Assembly (NCBI GenBank): GCA_022841475.1
Contig: JALHRJ010000004.1
Span: 68,673-132,672, forward strand
From: Cyclobacteriaceae bacterium
Lineage (GTDB): Bacteria; Bacteroidota; Bacteroidia; Cytophagales; Cyclobacteriaceae
Length of the DNA: 64,000 nucleotides
Direction: 5' to 3'
Both the position numbers and the translations under genes were made by a program. Each line of letters starts with the position of its first letter. Positions within the stretch are counted from its first letter, which is position 1. Of the stretch, positions 23,576 through 32,684 are shown piece by piece. The notes under the pieces were generated by a model. That model saw nothing but the letters and a program-made list of their open reading frames with translations. It did no database searches and was not told the origin of the DNA.

Positions 23576-25105
23576 ATGGAGCAGCGATCAACGCCCGTGA
23601 GGTTAAGTTCCGTGATGAGCGGAGCCGGAAGCAAATCAAAACTTTTAGTGAGAGACATCTCTGAAAGTTTAGGTAAGCTTCCACCTCAGGCGCTTGATTT
23701 GGAAGAAGCAATTCTGGGTGCACTCATGCTCGAGAAGAATGCTTTAACAGCTGTCGTGGAATTTCTCCGGCCCGATCATTTTTATTCTGAGCAACACAAA
23801 GAGATTTATACAGCTATCATCGACTTGTTCAAAGCTTCTGAGCCGGTGGACATGCGCACGGTGGTAGCTCAATTGCGGAAGAGTGCCAAGCTTGAATTGG
23901 TGGGCGGTGCCTATTACATCGCAGAGTTGACTTCCAAAGTAAGTTCTGCAGCCAACATTGAGTATCACGCGCGTATTATCATTGAGATGGCCATCAAGCG
24001 TGATTTAATTCAGATTGCCTCCCAGATTCATTCGGATGCCTATGAGGACACAACCGATGTCTTTGAGTTGTTAGATAAGACAGAGCAGAATATTTTCAAA
24101 ATCTCGGATTCGAACCTGCGCAAAAATTATGACTCGATGAAGACCCTGATGTTTCAGGCTACCAAAGAGATTCAGGAAAAGCGCAACCATAAAGATGGCC
24201 TAACAGGAATACCGAGTGGCTTCTCACGACTCGACAGGGTTACATCAGGCTGGCAGAAATCAGAACTTGTTATTATTGCGGCCAGACCCGGTATGGGTAA
24301 AACGGCATTTGTTGTTTCGGCTCTGCGCAATGCCGCGGTAGATTTTAATTTTCCAGTGGCGATATTCTCATTAGAGATGGCCTCGCTACAATTGGTGAAC
24401 CGACTTATCTCCGCAGAAGCAGAATTGGATTCTGAAAAAATCAAGAAAGGAAACCTGGCCGACTTCGAATGGCAACAGATGGTTCATAAAACCAATCGTC
24501 TCTCCAGTGCTCCGATTTTTATTGACGACACTCCAGCACTTTCAATTTTGGAGTTGCGGGCTAAATGCCGCAGGCTCAAAGCCGAACACAATATTCAATT
24601 GGTAGTAATTGATTATTTGCAGTTGATGAAGGGTGAAGCAAGTGGTAACCGAGAGCAGGAAATCGCTTCGATCTCCCGTGCGTTAAAAGGTATTGCTAAA
24701 GAACTCAACGTACCGGTGATTGCATTATCGCAGTTAAGTCGTGGCGTTGAAACGCGTGGTGGAGACAAGCGACCTCAGCTTTCTGACTTACGTGAATCGG
24801 GCTCTATCGAACAGGATGCTGATATTGTTATGTTCCTGTATCGTCCTGAGTACTATAAAATTACAGTTGATGAAGAGGGTATGCCTACACAAGGTATGGC
24901 CGAAGTTATTATTGCCAAGCACCGGAATGGATCGCTTGAAAATGTAAAGCTGAAGTTCATTGGTAAGTACACCAAGTTTGCCGATTATGATTCTCCCGAA
25001 GGACTTACACCGATGAGCAGCATTACCCGCGAAAGCCGACTGAATACATTCCGTGATTCTCCACCACCACCGCCACCAGGAGGTGATGATGATACCCCGT
25101 TCTAG
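23576..25105 (+). CDS. dnaB: Replicative DNA helicase DnaB
   Basis: A 509-residue hexameric helicase that unwinds DNA at the replication fork. The N-terminal dimerisation domain begins near residue 33 (LPPQALDLEEAILGALML). The RecA-like motor starts with GIPSGFSRLDRVTSGW near 213. Walker A is ARPGMGKTAF near 236 and Walker B is VVIDYLQLM near 343, followed by LSQLSRG and RESGSIEQDAD. A Pro-rich C-terminus (SPPPPPPGGDDD) is typical in this phylum. No intein is present. It has its own promoter. Confidence 0.97.
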   Translation: MEQRSTPVRLSSVMSGAGSKSKLLVRDISESLGKLPPQALDLEEAILGALMLEKNALTAVVEFLRPDHFYSEQHKEIYTAIIDLFKASEPVDMRTVVAQLRKSAKLELVGGAYYIAELTSKVSSAANIEYHARIIIEMAIKRDLIQIASQIHSDAYEDTTDVFELLDKTEQNIFKISDSNLRKNYDSMKTLMFQATKEIQEKRNHKDGLTGIPSGFSRLDRVTSGWQKSELVIIAARPGMGKTAFVVSALRNAAVDFNFPVAIFSLEMASLQLVNRLISAEAELDSEKIKKGNLADFEWQQMVHKTNRLSSAPIFIDDTPALSILELRAKCRRLKAEHNIQLVVIDYLQLMKGEASGNREQEIASISRALKGIAKELNVPVIALSQLSRGVETRGGDKRPQLSDLRESGSIEQDADIVMFLYRPEYYKITVDEEGMPTQGMAEVIIAKHRNGSLENVKLKFIGKYTKFADYDSPEGLTPMSSITRESRLNTFRDSPPPPPPGGDDDTPF

Positions 25106-25224
25106 TTGTTGATGCGTTAGTTTGATTTCTTATCTAAATAAGAAATTATACTGATACGAATATTTTCTTTAAACTAATTTCAGATTTTGTTGCAGGCTTC
25201 GTACCTTCAAACTGAACTTATTCT

Positions 25225-26217
25225 ATGAAGGCATTAGTATTAAAAGATGCAGGATTAATCGAGCTGCGAGAGATTTCCAAACCAACGGTTACAACAGGAA
25301 AGGCATTGGTGCGCATCAAAGCAGCGGCCCTTAATCGCAGAGATGATTGGATTCGCGAGGGTAAATATCCCAACATCAAATTTGGTGTTACCATGGGTTC
25401 GGATGGTTCTGGAATTGTTGAAGAAGTTGGTGACGAAAATGATTTGCCCTGGGTAGGGCAGGAAGTGGTGATCAACCCCAATATTGAATGGGGATCTGAT
25501 CTTGAAGTTCAATCCAGCAGGTACACCATTCTAGGGATGCCGGTAGACGGCACCTTTGCAGAATATGTTTGTGTACCCATTGACCGTTTGCATCATAAGC
25601 CTTTTCATCTGGATTTTTTACAGGCATCAACCTTACCGTTAGGTGGTCTTACCGCATTTCGGGCTTTGTTTCGAAGAGGCGAGCTACGTGCGGGTCAAAA
25701 TGTTTTGATCTCTGGTTTTGGCGGTGGCGTTGCACAGTTTGCTTTTCTCTTTGCGCAGGCCGCAGGCGCCAATGTGTACGTGTCTTCAGGCAGCGATGAA
25801 AAAATTGAGAAGGCATTGAAGCTGGGGGCGAAAGGTGCTTACAATTATAAGAAGCATTCTACCTATACAGATTTATGGAAGACCAAAGGCGGATTTGATC
25901 TGGTGATTGATAGCGCGGGTGGAGATCAGATCAATAGCTTCATTAAAATATTAAAGCCACGGGGTAAGATTGTGTTTTATGGTGCCACCAATGGTTTGCC
26001 AGCCAAGCTCGATCTTTACCGGATGTTCTGGAATCAACTTTCGTTGTTGGGTACCACCATGGGTAGCGATCATGAGTTCAGTGAGATGTTGACATTCGTA
26101 AGCAAACATCAGCTCCGGCCGCTTATTGATTCGATCCGGCCATTTTCAAAAATCGTTGAATCTTTCCCTGACATCACCCGACCCAATAAGGTAGGTAAGA
26201 TTGTGTTTCAGGTTTAG
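25225..26217 (+). CDS. Zinc-independent medium-chain dehydrogenase (quinone oxidoreductase type)
   Basis: A 330-residue MDR-superfamily enzyme. The N-terminal GroES-like domain includes AAALNRRDDWIREGKYPN and GSDGSGIVEEVG. The NAD(P)-binding motif is ISGFGGGVAQFAFLFAQAAGANV near residue 165. Zinc-ligand cysteines of true alcohol dehydrogenases are missing, so it belongs to the quinone or enone reductase side. The substrate is unknown. Its stop overlaps the convergent TPR gene by 4 nt. Confidence 0.86.
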   Translation: MKALVLKDAGLIELREISKPTVTTGKALVRIKAAALNRRDDWIREGKYPNIKFGVTMGSDGSGIVEEVGDENDLPWVGQEVVINPNIEWGSDLEVQSSRYTILGMPVDGTFAEYVCVPIDRLHHKPFHLDFLQASTLPLGGLTAFRALFRRGELRAGQNVLISGFGGGVAQFAFLFAQAAGANVYVSSGSDEKIEKALKLGAKGAYNYKKHSTYTDLWKTKGGFDLVIDSAGGDQINSFIKILKPRGKIVFYGATNGLPAKLDLYRMFWNQLSLLGTTMGSDHEFSEMLTFVSKHQLRPLIDSIRPFSKIVESFPDITRPNKVGKIVFQV

Positions 26218-26528
26218 TCATCCAATAGGTCTATGGCGGATTGCAGTTCGCGGGCAGTAGTTTTTTCTCCTTTACTTTTGGCTAATGCCATTCCTCTGCT
26301 AAGTATTTCCAGCGCCTTTTCGGTTTGGGTTTGATCAGCATAGAAATTACCAGCGATGTAGTAGGTGGGCAGGTAGTCAGGATGTTTGGCTAAAAGGAGC
26401 TCGAAAAATTTGCCTGCCTGTGCGGGATTCTGTTTTTGGTATTCCAGCGCAAGTGCATAAAGATTAAACGGATCGCTGGGGTCGTCTTCCAGATATTGTT
26501 CTAACAACTTTATGCGTTCCGAATTCAT
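26214..26528 (-). CDS. Small TPR-repeat protein
   Basis: A 104-residue protein made of tetratricopeptide repeats: EDDPSDPFNLYALALEYQKQ, ELLLAKHPDYLPTYYIAGNFY and a third helix pair LEILSRGMALAKSKGE. There is no signal peptide, so it probably acts as a cytoplasmic adaptor. The partner is unknown. Convergent with and touching the dehydrogenase gene; the divergent etfB begins 108 bp upstream. Confidence 0.8.
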   Translation of the reverse strand: MNSERIKLLEQYLEDDPSDPFNLYALALEYQKQNPAQAGKFFELLLAKHPDYLPTYYIAGNFYADQTQTEKALEILSRGMALAKSKGEKTTARELQSAIDLLDD

Positions 26529-26635
26529 TGCTTTTTCGCCTTTTTAAGTCTCATTTTAAGATTATATCCTTTATCTTGAGGCCAAATTTAGACCGAATTA
26601 CCTAAAGTTTTGATTCTCATTTTATTGTCAATTAT

Positions 26636-27370
26636 ATGAAGATACTTGTTTGCATTTCGCACGTGCCCGATACTACCTCCAAAATCAATTTTGTAGATAA
26701 CAATACCCGCTTTGATACAACCGGAGTTCAGTTCATAATCGGACCTTATGATGATTACGCACTGGCACGGGCCATTGAATTAAAAGAGGCAACACCCGGC
26801 ACCACGGTAACCGTGTTGAATGTTGGCCTGGCTGATACAGAACCCACGATTCGAAAAGCCTTAGCGATAGGTGCTGATGATGCCATCCGTATCCATGCCG
26901 AACCTACCGATTCATTCTTCGTGGCTTCGCAAATTGCTGAACATGCTAAAGGATATGAACTTGTCCTTATGGGGCGCGAGTCAATTGACTATAACAGCGG
27001 TGTTGTGCATGCTATGGTAGGCGAGATGTTGGGCCTGCCATCTATCTCACCCGTTATGAAACTAGACATTGAAGGCACCAAGGTAAAGATGACCGTAGAA
27101 ATTGAAGGTGGTAAGGAACAGGTTGAAGCAAACCTGCCATTAGTGGCTGGATGTCAGGAGCCCATAGCCGAATGGAAGATTCCCAACATGCGTGGAATTA
27201 TGTCGGCCAGAACAAAACCATTAAAAGTCGTAGATCCAAAAGCAATTGAGCCTTCTGCCGTAAGTCAAAAGTTTGAATTGCCAGCGCCTAAAGGTGCTGT
27301 TAAGATGATCGCTGCGGATAATGTGGCCGAGCTGGTAACCAAATTAAAGAACGAAGCAAAAGTATTATAA
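26636..27370 (+). CDS. etfB: Electron transfer flavoprotein beta subunit
   Basis: A 244-residue protein with the hallmark start MKILVCISHVPDTTSKINF and the conserved block near residue 100-145 (HAKGYELVLMGRESIDYNSG...GEMLGLP). It binds AMP and pairs with EtfA to carry electrons from acyl-CoA and related dehydrogenases to the respiratory chain. Length is slightly short of 250 but complete. It forms a two-gene operon with etfA, 69 nt downstream. Confidence 0.95.
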   Translation: MKILVCISHVPDTTSKINFVDNNTRFDTTGVQFIIGPYDDYALARAIELKEATPGTTVTVLNVGLADTEPTIRKALAIGADDAIRIHAEPTDSFFVASQIAEHAKGYELVLMGRESIDYNSGVVHAMVGEMLGLPSISPVMKLDIEGTKVKMTVEIEGGKEQVEANLPLVAGCQEPIAEWKIPNMRGIMSARTKPLKVVDPKAIEPSAVSQKFELPAPKGAVKMIAADNVAELVTKLKNEAKVL

Positions 27371-27439
27371 ATCATTAAAGTGCAATTCAATTTCTTAATA
27401 AGTTGAATCGTATGAATTAAAAATTTTAAAATAGAAGAC

Positions 27440-28396
27440 ATGTCAACACTTGTGTTTGTAGAAGTATCGGAAGGTAAAGTAAGAAAATCGTCCCTGGAAG
27501 CCATCTGTTACGCACATGCCATGGGCGGATCTGTAACGGTGATTGCATTAGGATCAGCAGACGCCAGTGAGTTAGCAGCTTTAGGAAAGTATGGTGCACA
27601 AAAAGTGCTGCATGCCGCTGACTCAAAATTGGAAAAGGGAATAATACAAGCCTATTCGGCAGTGCTCACCAAAGCCATGCAGGATGAGAATGCTGATATT
27701 CTTGTGCTTGCAAACTCATCGTTAGGTACTCCAGTGGCTGCAAAAGTGGCTGTAAAAATAGGTGCCAGTTTCGCATCGAATGTTATTGAACTTCCCAATA
27801 CGAGTGCAGGTTTCGTTGTCAAGCGAAGCATCTATACAGGTAAAGCCTTCTCTCTGGTAGAATTAAAGAATCCGAAGAAGGTAATAGTTATAAAAAAGAA
27901 TGCAGCCGAGGTAAAAGAAGTAGTAGGCACTGCCCAGGTAGTTAACTTCTCTGTATCACTGGCAGATTCAGATTTTAACACGACCATTTTATCTTCAGAA
28001 AAAGCAACGGGTGATGTACTTTTACCAGAAGCAGAAATAGTGGTGTCGGGCGGCCGCGGACTGAAAGGGCCTGAGCACTGGGGCATACTTGAAGAACTTG
28101 CGAAAACACTTCATGCCGCTACCGGCTGCAGCAAACCTGTGTCGGATATGGGCTGGAGACCGCATCATGAACACGTAGGTCAAACGGGTGTAAAAGTAGC
28201 ACCTCAATTATACATTGCCATCGGCATTTCAGGTGCGATTCAACATCTGGCGGGCGTGAATTCTTCGAAGTGCATTGTGGTGATTAACAAGGATGCCGAT
28301 GCACCATTTTTCAAGGCTGCTGATTATGGAATTGTAGGTGATGCATTTGATATAGTTCCAAAGTTGACAGCAGCTATTAAAGCTGCAAACGCGTGA
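27440..28396 (+). CDS. etfA: Electron transfer flavoprotein alpha subunit
   Basis: A 318-residue protein. The N-terminal part pairs with EtfB. The C-terminal FAD domain shows VVSGGRGLKGPEHW near residue 200, then GCSKPVSDMGWRPHHEHVGQTG and YIAIGISGAIQHLAG, which are the FAD-binding signature of EtfA. It acts in fatty and amino acid oxidation. Complete and intact, co-transcribed with etfB. Confidence 0.96.
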   Translation: MSTLVFVEVSEGKVRKSSLEAICYAHAMGGSVTVIALGSADASELAALGKYGAQKVLHAADSKLEKGIIQAYSAVLTKAMQDENADILVLANSSLGTPVAAKVAVKIGASFASNVIELPNTSAGFVVKRSIYTGKAFSLVELKNPKKVIVIKKNAAEVKEVVGTAQVVNFSVSLADSDFNTTILSSEKATGDVLLPEAEIVVSGGRGLKGPEHWGILEELAKTLHAATGCSKPVSDMGWRPHHEHVGQTGVKVAPQLYIAIGISGAIQHLAGVNSSKCIVVINKDADAPFFKAADYGIVGDAFDIVPKLTAAIKAANA

Positions 28397-28457
28397 GGAA
28401 AAGCATTTTTTTGTTTTTAGTGGGGTTTCACAACTTTTTTTATAATTTCAATTTTCT

Positions 28458-29081
28458 GTGGCTACGTTGAAGAAGATAAAACTTGAAATACTTGGACTTT
28501 CCTCCAGTCAATCGCAAACGGGTTCATTTGCACTTGTATTAGGAGAAACCGAAGGCAATAGAAGACTTCCCATTATCATTGGTATGTTCGAAGCCCAGGC
28601 GATTGCCATCGAGATAGAGAAGATTATTCCCAATCGACCCATGACCCATGATTTGTTTAAATCTTTTTCCAACACATTTCATTTTCATGTTGAAGAGATC
28701 GTGATTTCCGACCTTAAAGAGGGTGTTTTCTTTGCCAAGATTGTTTGTACCGATGGTTTAAAAAAGACCGATATTGATGCCCGGCCTTCCGATGCCATTG
28801 CCATCGGCCTTAGGTTTGATTCGCCCATTTATACGTATGAGAATATCTTGGCGGAAGCGGGTATTGTATTAACTGATCAGGAAGAGGAGGAAGAGAAAAC
28901 GGAAATTAAAGCTGAGCCGAAGGCCAAAGTAAAAAAAGAATCGCCTCGCAAGTCTTCTGGGAGTGAGGACTATAAAAATTATTCGATTGAAAAGTTGAAT
29001 GATCTTTTGAAAGATGCAATTGATAAGGAGGACTACGAACGAGCAGCCAAAATAAGAGATGAACTAAGCAAGCGTAATTGA
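28458..29081 (+). CDS. Bifunctional nuclease (DUF151) with a UVR motif
   Basis: A 207-residue protein starting at a GTG (ATLKKIKLEILGLSSS). Residues ~5-140 are the DUF151/BFN domain: LVLGETEGNRRLPIIIGMFEAQAIA and DARPSDAIAIGLRF. Relatives have been described with nuclease activity on DNA and RNA. After a charged linker the C-terminus (YSIEKLNDLLKDAIDKEDYE followed by RAAKIRDEL) is a UvrB/UvrC-type helical hairpin, a common fusion in this phylum. It sits 61 nt after etfA and just before nupC. Confidence 0.88.
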   Translation: MATLKKIKLEILGLSSSQSQTGSFALVLGETEGNRRLPIIIGMFEAQAIAIEIEKIIPNRPMTHDLFKSFSNTFHFHVEEIVISDLKEGVFFAKIVCTDGLKKTDIDARPSDAIAIGLRFDSPIYTYENILAEAGIVLTDQEEEEEKTEIKAEPKAKVKKESPRKSSGSEDYKNYSIEKLNDLLKDAIDKEDYERAAKIRDELSKRN

Positions 29082-29107
29082 ATCTAGTTGCTAACCTAAG
29101 TTAAAAG

Positions 29108-30418
29108 ATGGATTATTTGCGCGGCCTCCTTGGCTTAATCTTTATAGTTGCCGTAGCGTTTGTGTTGTCCGGAAATCGCAGGGCTGTAGATTGGCGTTTG
29201 GTTTTGATTGGCATCACCATTCAACTCGTCTTTGGACTTATCATCGGTAAAGTCGAGATAGCTCAAAAAGCTTTTGTATTTGTCAGCGAAAAATTTGTCA
29301 TCTTCTTAAGTTTTGCAGCCAAAGGTGCCGAGTTTCTATACGGTGACCTTTCAAAGAACAGTGCAGGAAATCCAGATGTAAAGCATAACCTCGGTTTTTT
29401 ATTTGCCTTTCAGGCATTACCCACCGTTATCTTTTTTTCCGCTATTACAGCAGGGTTGTATTATCTAGGTGTACTTCAAAAAATAGTTTTCGGTTTTGCC
29501 TGGATTATGGCGCGCACTATGCGGTTGTCAGGCTCTGAAAGTTTATCAGCTGCAGCGAATATTTTTATGGGGCAAACGGAAGCGCCACTGCTGGTACGAC
29601 CCTTTATTAAGGGAATGACAAAGTCTGAGCTTCACTGCTTAATGGTAGGCGGTATGGCCACTATTGCGGGAAGTGTGTTAGGTGCTTACGTTTCTTTTTT
29701 AGGAGGGGGAGATCCTGCACAACAGGCAAAGTTTGCAACGTATTTGTTGAGTGCATCGATTATGAACGCACCGGCCGCGATCGTTTTGGCAAAGATATTT
29801 ATGCCTGAAACCGAACCTGAGAAAATAGATCGCGCCCTGAAAGTAAATAAAGAACAGATAGGTGTAAATCTGGTGGATGCTATGGCAACGGGAGCAGCCG
29901 ATGGATTGAAGTTGGCATTAAATATTGGAGCTATGCTGTTGGCTTTCATTGCGATTATCTATGCAGTCAATTGGATACTGGTTGATTTCATAGGAGCTGT
30001 TACCGGACTCAATGAATTCGTTGCCCAAAGCACGAATGGAGTTTATCAGGGATTTTCCTTACAGTATATTCTGGGGCAGGTGTTCCGGATCGTTGCCTTT
30101 TGTATTGGGGTAAGTTGGAACGAATCTTTGTATGTAGGTAGCTTGTTAGGTCAGAAGCTGGTGATCAATGAATTTGTTGCTTACCTTGATTTAGCGAACC
30201 TGAAGGCCTCCGGAGTATTGAGCGAAAAGTCAATCCGTATTGCCACGTATGCATTATGCGGTTTTGCAAACTTTAGTTCTATCGCCATTCAAATTGGTGG
30301 CATAGGCGGCATGGCTCCAGGCAGGCAAGGGGATTTGTCTCGGTTAGGACTTCGCGCGATGATTGCCGCCTCGCTCGCCACCATGATGACAGCTACAATT
30401 GCAGGTGCAATTTTTTAG
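29108..30418 (+). CDS. nupC: NupC-type concentrative nucleoside transporter
   Basis: A 436-residue integral membrane protein of the CNT family, which takes up nucleosides with H+ or Na+. Signature blocks are AANIFMGQTEAPLLVRPFI near residue 148, GGMATIAGSVLGAYV near 180 and the C-terminal CGFANFSSIAIQIGGIGGMAP near 382. About ten hydrophobic segments fit the family. It begins 26 nt after the nuclease gene, and the next small membrane gene starts 2 nt after its stop, so the three may be one transcript. Confidence 0.94.
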   Translation: MDYLRGLLGLIFIVAVAFVLSGNRRAVDWRLVLIGITIQLVFGLIIGKVEIAQKAFVFVSEKFVIFLSFAAKGAEFLYGDLSKNSAGNPDVKHNLGFLFAFQALPTVIFFSAITAGLYYLGVLQKIVFGFAWIMARTMRLSGSESLSAAANIFMGQTEAPLLVRPFIKGMTKSELHCLMVGGMATIAGSVLGAYVSFLGGGDPAQQAKFATYLLSASIMNAPAAIVLAKIFMPETEPEKIDRALKVNKEQIGVNLVDAMATGAADGLKLALNIGAMLLAFIAIIYAVNWILVDFIGAVTGLNEFVAQSTNGVYQGFSLQYILGQVFRIVAFCIGVSWNESLYVGSLLGQKLVINEFVAYLDLANLKASGVLSEKSIRIATYALCGFANFSSIAIQIGGIGGMAPGRQGDLSRLGLRAMIAASLATMMTATIAGAIF

Positions 30419-30420
30419 AA

Positions 30421-30780
30421 ATGAAAATCTTGAATTTTATTTTAGCGTTCTTGTTCCTGGTCTTTGCCTTTGTGCAGGTGGATGACCCGGATCCTCTACT
30501 TTGGATCTTGATTTATGGAAACATGGCTGTGCTGAGCGTGTTGGCCATGTTTAACATTCACTTCCATAAATGGATTGTAGGAACAGGCGTTGTGTATTTA
30601 ATCTACGCTGCCTTTTTGTTTCCAGGAGCATGGGAGTGGCTGCAATCACCAGATAGATCACTACTTTTTGATGACCTTGCCAAGATGCAATATCCTTACA
30701 TTGAAGAGACGCGCGAGTTTCTTGGTTTGGTGATTTGTATTGCTGTACTTGTCCTTCATTTTGTTCGCGCAAAGCGATAA
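30421..30780 (+). CDS. TMEM220-like small membrane protein
   Basis: A 119-residue protein with three or four hydrophobic segments. It starts KILNFILAFLFLVFAFVQVD and continues DPDPLLWILIYG, a pattern I know from the transmembrane family 220. IEETREFLGLVICIAVLVLH forms the last helix. No function is established for the family. It directly follows nupC. Confidence 0.75.
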   Translation: MKILNFILAFLFLVFAFVQVDDPDPLLWILIYGNMAVLSVLAMFNIHFHKWIVGTGVVYLIYAAFLFPGAWEWLQSPDRSLLFDDLAKMQYPYIEETREFLGLVICIAVLVLHFVRAKR

Positions 30781-30891
30781 GAGGCACGGTAGCAACCGTT
30801 TGCGGAAAAACTTCATTTTAGGACCAATCTTCTTGAATATCGCTGTGGAATCGAGGCGGGATTTTTTATCTTGTAGCTCCTAATTCTACCC

Positions 30892-32679
30892 ATGAAAGTC
30901 AGTCCTATCAGCCAATTAATTCTGGTCATCCTTCTATCAGGTTGCGCAGCACCAAAAGAGAAAATACCGCAGACCGCTACCATGCAAACAAACTCAAAAA
31001 AAATGGTCATCTATCAGATGATGACCCGGTTGTTTGGAAATCAAAATACCACCAACAAGAAGTATGGAACGGTTGAAGAGAATGGCGTAGGGAAGTTCGT
31101 TGATATCAATGAAGTCGCTTTGAAGGGGATCAAAGAATTGGGAGTGACGCATATTTGGTATACCGGAGTGATCGAACATGCTTTGTTAACAGACTACAGC
31201 GCCTTTGAAATTCCTTTGGACGATGCAGATGTGGTGAAAGGAATAGCGGGGTCCCCCTATGCGATTAAGGATTATTATGATGTCAATCCAGACCTTGCCA
31301 TGGACATTAGGAATCGTATTCATGAGTTCGAAAATCTGGTAGACCGCACACATTCCCAGGAAATGAAAGTGATCATTGACTTTGTACCCAATCATGTAGC
31401 ACGGGCTTACAAGAGTGACGCTAAACCAGCAGGAGTTAAAGATTTAGGAGAAGGAGATGATACGTCAGTTGCATTTAGAGCCTCGAATAATTTTTATTAT
31501 TTGCCCGGACAGGATTTTAAGCCTCCTGTACGCACAAATGCTTTTCCGGTAGGAGATAAAAAATATCTGGAATCACCAGCTAAAGTGACTGGCAATGATC
31601 AGTTCACCGCATCACCAGGTGTTAACGAATGGTATGAAACCATAAAATTGAATTATGGTGTCGATATTCAGAGTGGAAGAAAAAATTTCTTTGATCCAAT
31701 TCCTAATACGTGGGAGAAAATGCGGGACATATTGGTGTATTGGGCGAATAAAAATGTGGATGGATTTCGTTGTGATATGGCTGAGATGGTTCCGGTTGAG
31801 TTTTGGAACTGGGCGATTCCGCAAGTAAAAGCCATTAACCCTGAAATAATTTTCATTGCAGAGATTTATAATCCATCGCAATACAGAAATTATATTGAAA
31901 CTGGAAAGTTTGATTTCCTGTATGATAAGGTTCAGTTATATGATACGCTGCGTTTGCTGGTGAATGGCAAATCCAACACCGCGGATATAGCAGCGATTCA
32001 GAAAAGTCTGGAGGGTATCAACGATAAGATGCTCCACTTTTTGGAAAACCATGATGAGCAAAGAATTGCCTCGCCCTCTTTTGCCGGTGATTTCTGGAAA
32101 GCAGTTCCGGCCATGGTGATTAGCGCTACCCTGGATAAGGCTCCCATCATGATTTATTTCGGACAAGAGGTTGGCGAACCCGGTGCAGGTAATGAAGGCT
32201 TTTCAACCGAAGATGGACGCACAACGATTTTTGACTATTGGGGGGTGCCACAACACCAAAAGTGGGTGAATGGTGGAAAATATGATGGAGGAGCCCTGAG
32301 CGATGAACACAAAGCGCTGCGCCAATTTTATGCAGACATTCTAACGTTTGCTTCGAACAATAAGGCTATTGCAGGTGGCGATTATTATGATCTTACTGAA
32401 TTCAATTTGCAACAAGGTAATATACCGGCTCAGGTTCATGTTTTTGCCAGGGTGGCGCAAGAAGAACGGCTGGTTATACTTTCAGGATTTAATGATAAAC
32501 CACTACGGGTTAAGATTAAGCTAACAGAAGAGGTGATTCAGGCCTTTGATATGGATCAAAACAACGATTATGTTGGCAGGGATTTATTGAGAAGTGGTAT
32601 GGATATCGGATTGGATAAGTCGGCTACCTTCGAAGTGGATCTGCCGCCCTATGTATCGTACATATTTAAAATTAAATAG
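30892..32679 (+). CDS. GH13 alpha-amylase-family lipoprotein
   Basis: A 595-residue protein with a lipoprotein signal (LILVILLSGC, lipidated Cys). The GH13 catalytic set is complete: nucleophile D295 in GFRCDMAEM, acid/base E324 in FIAEIYNP, and the third Asp in ENHDEQRI. The sequence departs from common amylases in having long insertions (e.g. DYYDVNPDLAMDIRNRIHE). It probably hydrolyses or transfers alpha-glucan at the cell surface or in the periplasm, feeding the downstream cytoplasmic enzymes. First of six genes in the operon, 5 nt before the next. Confidence 0.87.
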   Translation: MKVSPISQLILVILLSGCAAPKEKIPQTATMQTNSKKMVIYQMMTRLFGNQNTTNKKYGTVEENGVGKFVDINEVALKGIKELGVTHIWYTGVIEHALLTDYSAFEIPLDDADVVKGIAGSPYAIKDYYDVNPDLAMDIRNRIHEFENLVDRTHSQEMKVIIDFVPNHVARAYKSDAKPAGVKDLGEGDDTSVAFRASNNFYYLPGQDFKPPVRTNAFPVGDKKYLESPAKVTGNDQFTASPGVNEWYETIKLNYGVDIQSGRKNFFDPIPNTWEKMRDILVYWANKNVDGFRCDMAEMVPVEFWNWAIPQVKAINPEIIFIAEIYNPSQYRNYIETGKFDFLYDKVQLYDTLRLLVNGKSNTADIAAIQKSLEGINDKMLHFLENHDEQRIASPSFAGDFWKAVPAMVISATLDKAPIMIYFGQEVGEPGAGNEGFSTEDGRTTIFDYWGVPQHQKWVNGGKYDGGALSDEHKALRQFYADILTFASNNKAIAGGDYYDLTEFNLQQGNIPAQVHVFARVAQEERLVILSGFNDKPLRVKIKLTEEVIQAFDMDQNNDYVGRDLLRSGMDIGLDKSATFEVDLPPYVSYIFKIK

Positions 32680-32684
32680 AACGG

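Noticed and set aside
30781..30891. Riboswitch or other leader RNA before the GH13 operon
   Set aside because: The 110-nt gap shows no recognisable conserved element or strong hairpin, only a weak -7-like TATCTTG.
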